Position numbers and translations under genes: made by a program | DNA from: Bacteriovoracaceae bacterium UBA4097 | GTDB taxonomy: Bacteria > Bdellovibrionota > Bacteriovoracia > Bacteriovoracales > Bacteriovoracaceae | Assembly (NCBI GenBank): GCA_002381765.1 | Contig: DFXX01000102.1 | Location: forward strand, 1 to 18,317 | Reading direction: 5' to 3' | DNA: 18,317 nt | Notes under the pieces: model-generated | Database searches by the model: none | What the model was told of the DNA's origin: nothing | The model's input: only the letters and a program-made list of their open reading frames with translations | Part shown: positions 6,629 through 14,104 of the stretch, one piece after another | Layout: each line of letters begins with the position of its first letter | How positions within the stretch are numbered: position 1 is the stretch's first letter

Positions 6629-7049
6629 ATGAGAAGAACTTTTTACTTAGCTTCTATTTGCCTTCTTATCCTGTTCGCTTGCTATAAACGGTATTTCACT
6701 GATGATAAACTTAATTCCCAGTATCGAACGAACCAACTTCATAAAGCACCAATCCAAGATCTTCCAGTTATAAGCAAAAGACAAACAATCAATACAAATC
6801 ACTCCCTTCGAGAATCAAAAGAGCAAATTCTTTCAGAATCTGAGACGGAAGCTATCAATCTCCGAAGAAAGCAAGGATCAGTCTACCACCATCTTTCTTG
6901 ACTCAAACTTACAAATTACAAAACGTATCCACTCTAATGAAATCAAATCGACCTGCATAAAATACTTGGATGGAAGGCCTTATTCACAGAATGTTGGTGC
7001 TTGTTTAGATGATGATTTTAAAGAATATGATGATGTGAGAGATATATAA
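6629..7049 (+). pseudogene. Small lipoprotein gene interrupted by a +1 frameshift
   Basis: The first frame runs from the ATG at 6629 to a TGA at 6899-6901 (90 aa). It has an N-terminal hydrophobic segment and lipobox LFAC (lipidated Cys at residue 18). The next frame is open from 6774 to a TAA at 7047-7049. Beyond 6901 it gives a coherent sequence with two cysteines (..KSTCIKYLDGRPYSQNVGAC..), but it has no ATG start and no ribosome-binding site of its own. The simplest reading is one gene of about 139 codons with one extra base somewhere in 6774-6900. Possible slip sites are the AAAA runs at 6776-6779 and 6817-6820. Sequencing error, true pseudogene and programmed shift cannot be separated here. 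The product family is not recognised. Confidence 0.6.
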
Positions 7050-7058
7050 AGCAACCCC

Positions 7059-7955
7059 TCAAGCCTTCAACCTCTCCATATCCCTCTTCGGCGGCTTCCC
7101 AAAAAGTTTCGAATACTCCCGACTAAACTGCGAAGGACTCTCATACCCCACTTCAAAGCTGACTGAAGCCGCATCTCCCCTATTAGCAAGCAATAATCGC
7201 CTGGCCTCCTGAAGCCTTAAAAGTTTTTGATATTGCAGAGGACTGATTCTGGTAATATCTTTGAAGTTTTTGTGAAATGAGGATGGACTCATCCCTACCT
7301 CGTGAGCAAGCTGCTCAATACTCAAATGTCGATTGTATTCTTGTTTGATCAACTCAATTGCCATCGTGATCTTTTGCATATGACTTCCAGCCATTCCCAT
7401 CTGTCGAAGAATGATTCCCTTATCACCTTCTAATAAACGAAAAATGATCTCACGAACAATCATGGGTACCATGAATTTGAGTTCTAAAGTCACATCCATC
7501 GCTTTCACGAGTCGAAAGAAAGCATCATAAATTTCGCTATTAGCACTCCCAACATAGACTCCGCTCCTCTCTTTAAAATTTGATACCTTCGAAGTAGGCA
7601 GCTCTTGCAAGACATCAAAAACGATCGAGGGATCAACCTCAAGCATTAGACAAAGATATGGTTTTTGAGCACTGGCATCTGTTACAAGGCCTGTTACTGG
7701 AACCTCAATTGAGGCCACAATGAACTCCCCAGGAGCATAGGATAGAACTTGATCGCCTACTATCACCTTCTTGACCCCTTGAAGCACAAGACAGATTGAT
7801 GGTCTCTGAATTGAAGGAGTCTTATCATTGGTCTTAGTCGTCTTGATAACTTTAAGTCCAGGAATAAGGGTCTCATTGAAGCCTTCATTCCACTTAATGC
7901 TTTTCACTTGCTCAAGCAATTCTTTGAGTTTCTTTTCCATACTAACTTTTACCAT
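7059..7955 (-). CDS. AraC-family transcriptional regulator
   Basis: A 298-residue protein. The N-terminal half (about 25-180) matches the AraC-type N-terminal domain: RPSICLVLQGVKKVIVGDQVLSY, then a cupin-like APGEF turn and later a helical dimerisation part. The C-terminus (about 195-295) has the two helix-turn-helix units of AraC/XylS proteins: LSIEQLAHEVGMSPSSFHKNF, then VSFEVGYESPSQFSREYSKLFGKPP. It is divergent from the adjacent short-chain dehydrogenase gene. Such pairs commonly mean that the regulator controls its neighbour, here in response to an unknown small molecule. The start at 7955 has only a weak ribosome-binding site. ATG at 7940 (MEKKLKELL) is an alternative that would give 293 aa. 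Confidence 0.93.
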   Translation of the reverse strand: MVKVSMEKKLKELLEQVKSIKWNEGFNETLIPGLKVIKTTKTNDKTPSIQRPSICLVLQGVKKVIVGDQVLSYAPGEFIVASIEVPVTGLVTDASAQKPYLCLMLEVDPSIVFDVLQELPTSKVSNFKERSGVYVGSANSEIYDAFFRLVKAMDVTLELKFMVPMIVREIIFRLLEGDKGIILRQMGMAGSHMQKITMAIELIKQEYNRHLSIEQLAHEVGMSPSSFHKNFKDITRISPLQYQKLLRLQEARRLLLANRGDAASVSFEVGYESPSQFSREYSKLFGKPPKRDMERLKA

Positions 7956-8023
7956 TGACTTAGTTTCTAAGCACTATTCCTCTTCATTTTTGGAGGATTA
8001 GGCAAGGATTGCAGAGCTTCAAT

Positions 8024-8045
8024 CTACCTACTTAAAGCTAGGTAG
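8024..8045. promoter_or_regulatory. Inverted repeat between the AraC regulator and the SDR gene
   Basis: CTACCTA (8024-8030) and TAGGTAG (8039-8045) are perfect inverted arms separated by 8 nt, about 40 bp upstream of the dehydrogenase start. The site could be an operator or a hairpin. A loose TTGCAG (8009-8014) lies one -35 spacing upstream. AraC proteins more often bind direct repeats, so the link to this regulator is inference. Confidence 0.35.
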
Positions 8046-8083
8046 CTGTAACTTAATCTCACAGCATTAACAAAGGATGAGCT

Positions 8084-8917
8084 ATGAAAAAAGTATGGTT
8101 TGTAACAGGAGCTTCAAAGGGTCTAGGTCTATCCCTAGTGAAGCGACTCTTAAAGGAAGGACATAGAGTTGCGGCAACTTCCCGCGATGTCGCGACCCTT
8201 ATAAAAAAAGTTGGACCTAAGGCAGAAAACTTTCTCCCCCTCTCTATGGACCTATCCAATGAAGACAATGTTGCTGAAGCTGTTTCCCAAACGGTTGGTC
8301 ACTTAGGAACGATCGACGTTCTCGTGAATAATGCTGGCTTTGGCCAGGGTGGTGCTGTGGAAGAAGTCTCCAATGATCTTGCTAGAAAGAACTTTGAGGT
8401 CAATGTCTTTGGACTTTTGAATGTGACGAGAAGTGTACTCCCTGTGATGAGAAAGCAGAAGTCGGGTCATATCTTTAATATCGCTTCCATAGGCGGCTTC
8501 ACTGGAGCCTTTAGCGGATTCGGCGTTTATTGTGGGACGAAGTTCGCCGTCGCTGGAATAACCGAAGGTCTTCATGCTGATCTCACTCCCCTAGGAATCA
8601 AGGTTACTCTCATCTATCCTGGGTACTTTCGTACTGACTTTCTTGCATCAGATTCATTTTCAAACCCGGACAGAAGGATTGAGGATTATCAAGCTGCTCA
8701 TCAGTTACTGGCTAAACATGAGAGTGAAATTGGAGGAAATCAACCGGGAGATCCTGAAAAGGCAGCCGAGGTATTTATAAAAGTCGCATCTCATTCTCAC
8801 GCCCCACTCCATCTTTTCCTGGGATCAGACTCCTATGAAATGGCCGAACACAAAATACAACTTTTGAAAGAGGAGTTAGAGCAAAATAAAGTCCATTCCT
8901 ATTTTACAAACTTCTAA
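8084..8917 (+). CDS. Short-chain dehydrogenase/reductase (SDR)
   Basis: A 277-residue classical SDR with a Rossmann fold. The cofactor motif TGASKGLG is at 8-15, NNAG at 82-85, and the catalytic YxxxK is Y149/K153 in VYCGTKFAVAG. The catalytic Ser is probably S135 in IASIGGF. TSRD after the second strand (about 33-36) has an arginine that would favour NADP(H). The length and the divergent AraC regulator fit the many SDR-AraC pairs of bacteria. The substrate cannot be read from sequence. The ribosome-binding site AAGGA lies 8 nt before the ATG. A GC-rich terminator-like hairpin follows the stop. Confidence 0.94.
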   Translation: MKKVWFVTGASKGLGLSLVKRLLKEGHRVAATSRDVATLIKKVGPKAENFLPLSMDLSNEDNVAEAVSQTVGHLGTIDVLVNNAGFGQGGAVEEVSNDLARKNFEVNVFGLLNVTRSVLPVMRKQKSGHIFNIASIGGFTGAFSGFGVYCGTKFAVAGITEGLHADLTPLGIKVTLIYPGYFRTDFLASDSFSNPDRRIEDYQAAHQLLAKHESEIGGNQPGDPEKAAEVFIKVASHSHAPLHLFLGSDSYEMAEHKIQLLKEELEQNKVHSYFTNF

Positions 8918-8918
8918 G

Positions 8919-8941
8919 GAAGGGGGGGTAATCCCCTCTTT
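8919..8941 (+). terminator. Terminator-like hairpin after the SDR gene
   Basis: GGGG (8925-8928) pairs with CCCC (8933-8936) over a TAAT loop. It is extended by A-T, G-C and G-U pairs to 8921/8940 and followed by a short TTTC. The U-tract is short, so strength is uncertain. Confidence 0.5.
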
Positions 8942-8981
8942 CAACTATACAAAGCACTCAGTTTTCCCCGAAACTCAGATC

Positions 8982-9296
8982 ATGAAAATCATCACGCTGA
9001 CATTGATCATGACACTTCTTACATCTCCCGCTTTTGCCTGCAAGCCATTAAATCAAATCACGGGTGATTCTCTTTTCTATTCAGGTATTCTCTCTACCTT
9101 AAAAACGACCGAGCGCTTCAGCGATTATGAGATTAAACGAGTCGAAAAGCTCAGTTCAAACTATCAGGCCTACCTTATTCAAGCAGCGCGCAAAGAATGT
9201 TTAAAACTCGTCCTTAGTGTGTATGGAACGGGGAGTTGCGACTTTAAAGCCCATATTTTAAAGGAAAATAAACTTAAATATCCGAAATGTTATTAA
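8982..9296 (+). CDS. Small secreted four-cysteine protein
   Basis: A 104-residue protein with a clear signal peptide (about 1-19, ending PAFA). Cleavage would leave C20 at or near the mature N-terminus. Position -3 is Ala, so it is not a canonical lipobox and signal peptidase I is more likely. The mature chain has four cysteines (20, 73, 86, 103), enough for two disulfides, and is mostly helical (TERFSDYEIKRVEKLSSNYQAYLIQAARKE region). No family is recognised. The start lacks a good Shine-Dalgarno. It lies upstream of, and on the same strand as, the iron-binding protein gene, which has its own promoter. Confidence 0.75.
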   Translation: MKIITLTLIMTLLTSPAFACKPLNQITGDSLFYSGILSTLKTTERFSDYEIKRVEKLSSNYQAYLIQAARKECLKLVLSVYGTGSCDFKAHILKENKLKYPKCY

Positions 9297-9307
9297 TACA
9301 AAGTTGT

Positions 9308-9337
9308 TTGACACTCCAAACTCTTGTCTGGTACCTT
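9308..9337 (+). promoter_or_regulatory. Promoter of the iron-binding protein gene
   Basis: A perfect TTGACA (9308-9313) lies 18 nt before TACCTT (9332-9337). The latter is a weak -10 with an extended TG at 9329-9330. It sits 23 nt before the start codon at 9360. No convincing Fur box was seen. Confidence 0.5.
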
Positions 9338-9359
9338 CGCCTACATACTAGGAGGATCC

Positions 9360-10346
9360 ATGAAACTATTAATAGCATCCATGCTCGCTGCTTTCACTCT
9401 CTCTGCCCAAGCTGCTGAACTTAACATCTATTCTGTATATCCAGAAGATGCTTTAGGTAAGGCCATCGAAGTTTTCTCTGCAAGAACCGGAACAAAAGTA
9501 AACCTTATCGTTGGAACATCTGGAGAACTCATTGAGAAACTCTCCTCTGAAGGAGCTAACTCTCCGGCCGATCTTCATATCGATAAAGATCTCGTTTATC
9601 ATGCCGAAGCCAAACGTAAGGGACTCTACTCAGAGATCAACTCGGATTTCTTGAACAAAACTGTTCCTAAAAATTTCTTTGATACCAACAAGACTTGGTT
9701 CATGGTTTTCTATCGTGCACGAGTCATGATGTATAATCCCAAAACTGTTAAAGCGAGTGAGCTAGAAAACTTCCAAGATCTGGCCGATTCAAAATGGAAT
9801 GGAAGGCTCTGTATGCGCACTTCAAAGAGTAGCTACAATGAGGCCCTTACTTCTTACTTCATCGAACATATGGGAGTTGAGAAGACTAAGAACATGCTAA
9901 CTGGTATGGTAAATAATTTGGCGGTTGATCCGACAAAAAATGATAGAGCAATGATCGAGATGATCGATGCTGGTGTCTGCGATGTAGGTATTGCTAACAC
10001 TTACTACCTAGCTCCTTATATTGTTAAGAATCCTGACTTCAATGTGAAGGTGGCCTTCCCGAATCAAAAGAGTTCAATGGCCCATGTAAATGGTGTTGGT
10101 ATTGGTCTAGTCAAGTCTTCTAAGAATAAGAAGTTAGCAACTCAGTTTATGGAGTTTATGGCATCGGCTGAAGTTCAAGGTCCACTTGCTCAAGCCTTCT
10201 ATCAATATCCAGTTAATAAAGATGCTGCGATTGAAACGACCATTTCCGCTTTTGGAAGTTTCAAAGTAGATGCGACAAGTGTTGATACCATTGGTGGCCG
10301 CACTGAAGAAGCTCGCAAGCTTATGGACGAAGTTGAATATAAGTAA
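9360..10346 (+). CDS. Fe(3+) ABC transporter periplasmic binding protein (FbpA/FutA-like)
   Basis: A 328-residue protein. The frame is open back to 9324, but the ATG at 9360 has an excellent ribosome-binding site (AGGAGG) and starts a clean signal peptide (MKLLIASMLAAFTLSAQA). The mature protein begins AELNIYSVYPEDALGKAIEVF, the typical opening of class-C iron-binding proteins. The paired tyrosines Y215-Y216 in NTYYLAPY match the Tyr-Tyr ferric-iron ligands of FbpA/FutA. C151 and C207 may form the disulfide common in this group. The C-terminus GGRTEEARKLMDEVEYK is also typical. It would capture ferric iron in the periplasm for an ABC importer. No permease or ATPase gene is adjacent, so the import partners must lie elsewhere. 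Confidence 0.9.
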   Translation: MKLLIASMLAAFTLSAQAAELNIYSVYPEDALGKAIEVFSARTGTKVNLIVGTSGELIEKLSSEGANSPADLHIDKDLVYHAEAKRKGLYSEINSDFLNKTVPKNFFDTNKTWFMVFYRARVMMYNPKTVKASELENFQDLADSKWNGRLCMRTSKSSYNEALTSYFIEHMGVEKTKNMLTGMVNNLAVDPTKNDRAMIEMIDAGVCDVGIANTYYLAPYIVKNPDFNVKVAFPNQKSSMAHVNGVGIGLVKSSKNKKLATQFMEFMASAEVQGPLAQAFYQYPVNKDAAIETTISAFGSFKVDATSVDTIGGRTEEARKLMDEVEYK

Positions 10347-10360
10347 TTAGTTTTTACCCT

Positions 10361-10389
10361 CTGAGGTGCTCTCGTCTGGAGCACCTCAG
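10361..10389 (+). terminator. Stem-loop after the iron-binding protein gene
   Basis: An 11-bp perfect stem (CTGAGGTGCTC 10361-10371, GAGCACCTCAG 10379-10389) has a 7-nt loop, 14 bases after the stop codon. It is stable, but only CTCTT follows rather than a T-run, so it may act as a 3'-end stabiliser or a weak terminator. Confidence 0.6.
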
Positions 10390-10414
10390 CTCTTGAATTA
10401 TTCTACATTTATTA

Positions 10415-10436
10415 CTCTATATGGATACATATAGAG
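10415..10436. repeat. 9-bp perfect inverted repeat upstream of the ElyC-like gene
   Basis: CTCTATATG (10415-10423) and CATATAGAG (10428-10436) flank the 4-nt centre GATA. It lies about 90 bp before the next gene, after the previous gene's hairpin, and is a candidate operator or RNA hairpin. Confidence 0.45.
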
Positions 10437-10524
10437 CTCGCCTAACCTAGGAGCCAAGAATTCGCTGCATCTATCGTCCATAGAGGTCTTCTAGTTTAAC
10501 CACTTTCAGATTAAACTCAGTTAT

Positions 10525-11298
10525 ATGCAAAACTTCCTAAAATCTTATCTAGCGACTTTTTTTACACCAACCCCACTAATAGGACTCCTTCTGCTCATTG
10601 GCCTCGTTCTTTTATGGAAGAGAAAGAAGTTAGCGAAGATATTTCTAGTCTCGTCAATAACACTCTTCACACTTTTCTCCACCGATCCCCTCGCTGAATA
10701 TCTTCTGAATAACTTTGAAAATGCTTATCCGGCTTTTGAGGTAGAAGATATGCCCAAGGAAAAAGTTTCTCAAATTCAGTACATAGTGGTTTTAGCAGGA
10801 GGGTATTTTCCTTATAAGAACCATCCGCTAACAACAGAATTAGGAGTATATACCCTGGTTAGACTGACTGAAGGAGTTAGGCTCGCGAGAAAAATTCCTC
10901 AAGCTAAACTTGTTCTTACTGGGAAGGGTTGGGCAGAAAGTACAGAAGCATCGGCCATGCAACGTCTCGCACTGGAACTAGGAATTGAGGAAAGCAGAAT
11001 CATCATGGAAGAAAAATCAATGAATACTTATGCTCATACCATATATCTCAAAGAAATCATTAAAGACTCCCCTTTTATCTTAGTGACATCTGCTCTGCAT
11101 ATGCCGAGGGCCGTGGGGATATTTAAAAAAGCTGGATACTCTCCTCTCCCTGCTCCAACAGGCCATAATTTACGGAGCGAATACAGCCCATTTTCTTTAG
11201 TAGAGCCTTTTCCTAAAGGAAACAATCTGGCAGCAATGGATGATTTATTTTTAGAGTACTACGGAATTTTATGGGCGAAGATGAAGGGTGAAATGTAA
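10525..11298 (+). CDS. ElyC/YdcF-like DUF218 membrane protein
   Basis: A 257-residue protein; E. coli ElyC has 259. Two N-terminal membrane segments (about 16-31 and 37-52) are followed by a DUF218 domain: VVLAGG (88-93), LTEGVRLAR (114-122), KLVLTGKG (128-135), SMNTYAH (165-171) and VTSALHMPRAVGIFKKAGY (187-205). ElyC affects peptidoglycan assembly and lipid-carrier metabolism in E. coli. The biochemical activity of DUF218 is not settled, and SanA/YdcF paralogs look similar. No Shine-Dalgarno is visible before the ATG, so it may be poorly translated or leaderless. Its stop codon lies in the A-run that serves as the T-run of the opposite-strand terminator. Confidence 0.85.
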   Translation: MQNFLKSYLATFFTPTPLIGLLLLIGLVLLWKRKKLAKIFLVSSITLFTLFSTDPLAEYLLNNFENAYPAFEVEDMPKEKVSQIQYIVVLAGGYFPYKNHPLTTELGVYTLVRLTEGVRLARKIPQAKLVLTGKGWAESTEASAMQRLALELGIEESRIIMEEKSMNTYAHTIYLKEIIKDSPFILVTSALHMPRAVGIFKKAGYSPLPAPTGHNLRSEYSPFSLVEPFPKGNNLAAMDDLFLEYYGILWAKMKGEM

Positions 11299-11325
11299 AA
11301 AGGCATGACCCCGAGGGGTCATGCC
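11297..11325 (-). terminator. Intrinsic terminator of the minus-strand TolC-like operon
   Basis: GGCATGACCC (11302-11311) pairs with GGGTCATGCC (11316-11325) over a CGAG tetraloop; the innermost C-G of that loop can also pair, giving up to 11 bp. Read on the minus strand, the stem is followed by TTTTT (complement of 11297-11301). No T-run follows directly on the plus strand, so it chiefly serves the minus-strand operon. Its T-run overlaps the stop codon of the ElyC-like gene, and the hairpin could also mark the end of that mRNA. Confidence 0.88.
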
Positions 11326-11335
11326 GAGAACTGAA

Positions 11336-12598
11336 TTACTTTTTAGGAACGAAAGAAGCAGCAGAAGTAGTACCACTTGTTAAAGAGAAAGAACTTCCCT
11401 TCCAAACCGGACCATTCGCAGTTTCTCTAAGTGCAAGTGTCAACTTCAACTTATCGCTAGAAGTTAGGCTAAGAACACCATTTTTAGCAAAGAACTTTCC
11501 TTGAAAGTTTAATACAAGGGATCCATTTTCAGAGATAAATGTTGCAGAGTAAACATTCTCAACAAAACTTCTTACAGTAAGTGTACCCTTAACTCCAGCA
11601 AGCTCTCCCGCAAGTGAACCAAGCACGTCATTTTTAGTTACAACATGTGGAACATTTCCAGCAAACACTGATCTAGTTGAGTAGATCTGGTTTCCAGAGA
11701 ACTCAAGAAGTTCATTTCTTGTAGATTCAATCGCTCCCGAGATTTCTCCAGAAGCGCGGTCAAAAGTGAAGCTAAATCTATTAGCAGCATCACCATTGGA
11801 AAGATAAAGCCCAGAAACAGTGTTACCAACGATTTCTGCATTGCTATAGCTGTAAACCACGACTCTTAAACGAGAGTTGATGAAAACAACCATAAGGTTC
11901 TTTGAAGAACTAGAATCAAGTACTGCAATTCTATCGAATGATAGAGAGCTAGAAGCTTTACTAGCTTCAGTTAGCTCAACATCATAAACACCTTCGTGAG
12001 CAGGATCAAGATTTGTAAGTTTAACTGTAATTTCAGTGATCAAAGCAGTAGCTGCGCGAGCAACCCAATCTTCATCTTGAACTTTGATTGAATGCTTTCT
12101 AGCACCATCCGCAAATACAACTAAGTGCTCGAGAGTTTTAACATCTTCTAGAGAAGATAATTGGTTCTGCCAGTAAGAGATTAGGCCGTAACGAGAAGCC
12201 TGGTTACCGAACTGCTCATAATACTGAAGAAGCTTAACGCCATCAACTTCAGAAAATTTGGCCAGGTTGAATACAACTGTATTGATTAGATCAATAGCTG
12301 CGCGAAGAACCCAGTCCTCATCATTTAAGGACTCAGAAAGAGTCTTCATCTCATTAGCAAAAACATAAAGATTCTCAAGAACTTTAGGATCAGAAGCATC
12401 TTTATGAGCAGCTTTCATATTGATTGCATACATACCTCTTTGATCACCATTAAGTGATTTAAGAGCTTTTAAAGCTTCCTGGATATTACAAACAGGAACA
12501 CCACAAAGATTTGTACCGTTATCCAAAGCTTGAGCAAAGCTCAGGGCCGGGAGGGTCAAACTGAGTACTAAGAATAATTTAATGTACATTGAACGCAT
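11336..12598 (-). CDS. Secreted protein with an internal duplication, 420 aa
   Basis: The family is not recognised. A signal peptide (about 1-22, ending SFA) is followed by a helical region (about 38-200) containing a duplicated unit. Residues 72-115 and 154-197 align, each with LExLxVFA and then DEDWVxRAA..LI (DEDWV at 93-97 and 175-179), 82 residues apart. From about 205 to 420 the chain is rich in beta-forming, Ser- and Thr-containing segments with few charged runs, suggesting a beta domain. There are two early cysteines (32, 37). The start ATG has AAGGAG 5 nt upstream. It is the last gene of a tight operon, 9 nt after the second TolC-like gene, with its own terminator. A periplasmic or exported partner of those channels is a reasonable inference. 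Confidence 0.82.
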   Translation of the reverse strand: MRSMYIKLFLVLSLTLPALSFAQALDNGTNLCGVPVCNIQEALKALKSLNGDQRGMYAINMKAAHKDASDPKVLENLYVFANEMKTLSESLNDEDWVLRAAIDLINTVVFNLAKFSEVDGVKLLQYYEQFGNQASRYGLISYWQNQLSSLEDVKTLEHLVVFADGARKHSIKVQDEDWVARAATALITEITVKLTNLDPAHEGVYDVELTEASKASSSLSFDRIAVLDSSSSKNLMVVFINSRLRVVVYSYSNAEIVGNTVSGLYLSNGDAANRFSFTFDRASGEISGAIESTRNELLEFSGNQIYSTRSVFAGNVPHVVTKNDVLGSLAGELAGVKGTLTVRSFVENVYSATFISENGSLVLNFQGKFFAKNGVLSLTSSDKLKLTLALRETANGPVWKGSSFSLTSGTTSAASFVPKK

Positions 12599-12607
12599 AG
12601 GAGCTCC

Positions 12608-14092
12608 TTATATATCGAATTTAAAATGTTTTTTAATAATTTCGCCATCAGCAGTAACGAGTCTTACAAAACCAGAGATGACGGTGTCTGCGCGATTATA
12701 GATCCTTACATTGAATCCACTTTGCTTAGAATACCCATGAATCTCTCTGATACTTGCATCATCGAAAACGTATTCAACTTTCTCAATATGATCGAGGCTC
12801 CCACTTGAAGTGATGGAAAGATTACTTCTAGGGTTACCTCTCTGAAGAACAACTTCAAAATCATTAGAAGCGAACTTAGGTGTTTTAACATCACCTAAAA
12901 CTGCACGCTCAAAATCATTCAGTTTAATAAGAGCATCGTAATGAGCAACGGCCATTTCATTTAAATCTTTAAGATAAAGAATTTGAACTTCGATAAGTTG
13001 ATCTAGACTAACTTCACCGGCCTTAAACTGCTCCAACACACCATTCATATAGAAGTTAGTATCAGAGTAAACAGCGTATTCACTTTGAAAATGGGAAAGC
13101 GTATTTTTAAAGCGGCTTTCGAAAACATACACCTGATTCGCAAGAGTCGTTTCAACTAATTCCCTATTTAGCTTGGCCTGTTCAATTTTTGATCCGGCCA
13201 CATTGATTCGTGCCCAGTAACCAAAACCGATACCGCTAAAAGAAAGGATGGACCAGCGAACTGACTTCTTATCTTTGTAAGCAGCATTAACTACATAATT
13301 TGCAGCAACCAGCTCTGGAGAGCGATTAAGGGCAGATCTCACAAGAGTATCAAGATCGGTTTGATAGTCACTAGCTTCAAGGAATTCGCCCACTGGCTGA
13401 AGTTTAAGATCCTTCGCCTGCTCAGGATTGCGGGCGATCATTTCATTAAAAGCGGCTTTTTCAGCTACTAGATATCCAGTGAACTTTAAAACGATATCTC
13501 TTTGATCCAGGATTCGAAGCTCAATGGAATGAACTTCATCCATGGTGCTCAAACCAATTGCTACTCTTTCGAGATAGACTTCGCGAAGTTGCTCCAGAAG
13601 AAACACTTCTGATTTAAGAAGAGTAAGAACCGCTTCTTCTTTCAGGATTGTATAATAGAGAGCAGCGATTTGATTTTTAAGATTTTCTCTTAAGGCCCTA
13701 TAGCTATACTCTTCGGCCATCCTGAGATTTTTCTCAGACTGAACATTATACCACTTGCTTGGAAGGCTAGTTACCAGCTCAACCAAAATAAGTGGGTTCC
13801 ATATATTAAGCCAGTACATTGTCCCCACTGTCCCTAGACCATATGGGAAATACTGGGCGCGAGCTAGACCAATTTTTTTCTGTGCTTGAAAAACTCTCTC
13901 GTAAGCAATTTTCAGTTCGATCTGATCATTTACGACCATATCTTGAACTTGCTTGAGATCGAGGGCTTCAGGAGATGTTTTAAAAATCTCTTGAGATCGC
14001 TCATTGAGCTTTAGGTTATATTCCTGGGCCCTGGCCCCTCCAGTAGATAACAGGAGGACAAAGCTTAGGATGTTAAATATTTGCTTATACAT
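12608..14092 (-). CDS. TolC-like outer-membrane efflux protein, second copy
   Basis: A 494-residue protein with a signal peptide (about 1-22, ending ARA). It has the outer-membrane efflux protein (OEP) layout: two helical-hairpin halves with long amphipathic helices. Family-like phrases are AYERVFQAQKKIGLARAQYFPYG near the start and FKNTLSHFQSEYAVYS..VLEQFKAGEVSLDQLIEVQILYL in the second half. After about residue 410 it has an extra beta-rich domain of about 80 residues (..VEYVFDDASIREIHGY..), not part of TolC. It is clearly paralogous to the upstream gene; both have WS-I/F-SF-GIGFGY in the middle (residues about 278-291 here). The ATG follows GGAG by 6 nt and the upstream stop by 12 nt. Confidence 0.82.
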   Translation of the reverse strand: MYKQIFNILSFVLLLSTGGARAQEYNLKLNERSQEIFKTSPEALDLKQVQDMVVNDQIELKIAYERVFQAQKKIGLARAQYFPYGLGTVGTMYWLNIWNPLILVELVTSLPSKWYNVQSEKNLRMAEEYSYRALRENLKNQIAALYYTILKEEAVLTLLKSEVFLLEQLREVYLERVAIGLSTMDEVHSIELRILDQRDIVLKFTGYLVAEKAAFNEMIARNPEQAKDLKLQPVGEFLEASDYQTDLDTLVRSALNRSPELVAANYVVNAAYKDKKSVRWSILSFSGIGFGYWARINVAGSKIEQAKLNRELVETTLANQVYVFESRFKNTLSHFQSEYAVYSDTNFYMNGVLEQFKAGEVSLDQLIEVQILYLKDLNEMAVAHYDALIKLNDFERAVLGDVKTPKFASNDFEVVLQRGNPRSNLSITSSGSLDHIEKVEYVFDDASIREIHGYSKQSGFNVRIYNRADTVISGFVRLVTADGEIIKKHFKFDI

Positions 14093-14104
14093 ATCCTACT
14101 CCAA

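Noticed and set aside
11302..11325. Terminator of the ElyC-like gene on the plus strand
   Set aside because: The stem has no T-run directly after it on the plus strand. The adjacent A-run makes it a minus-strand terminator.
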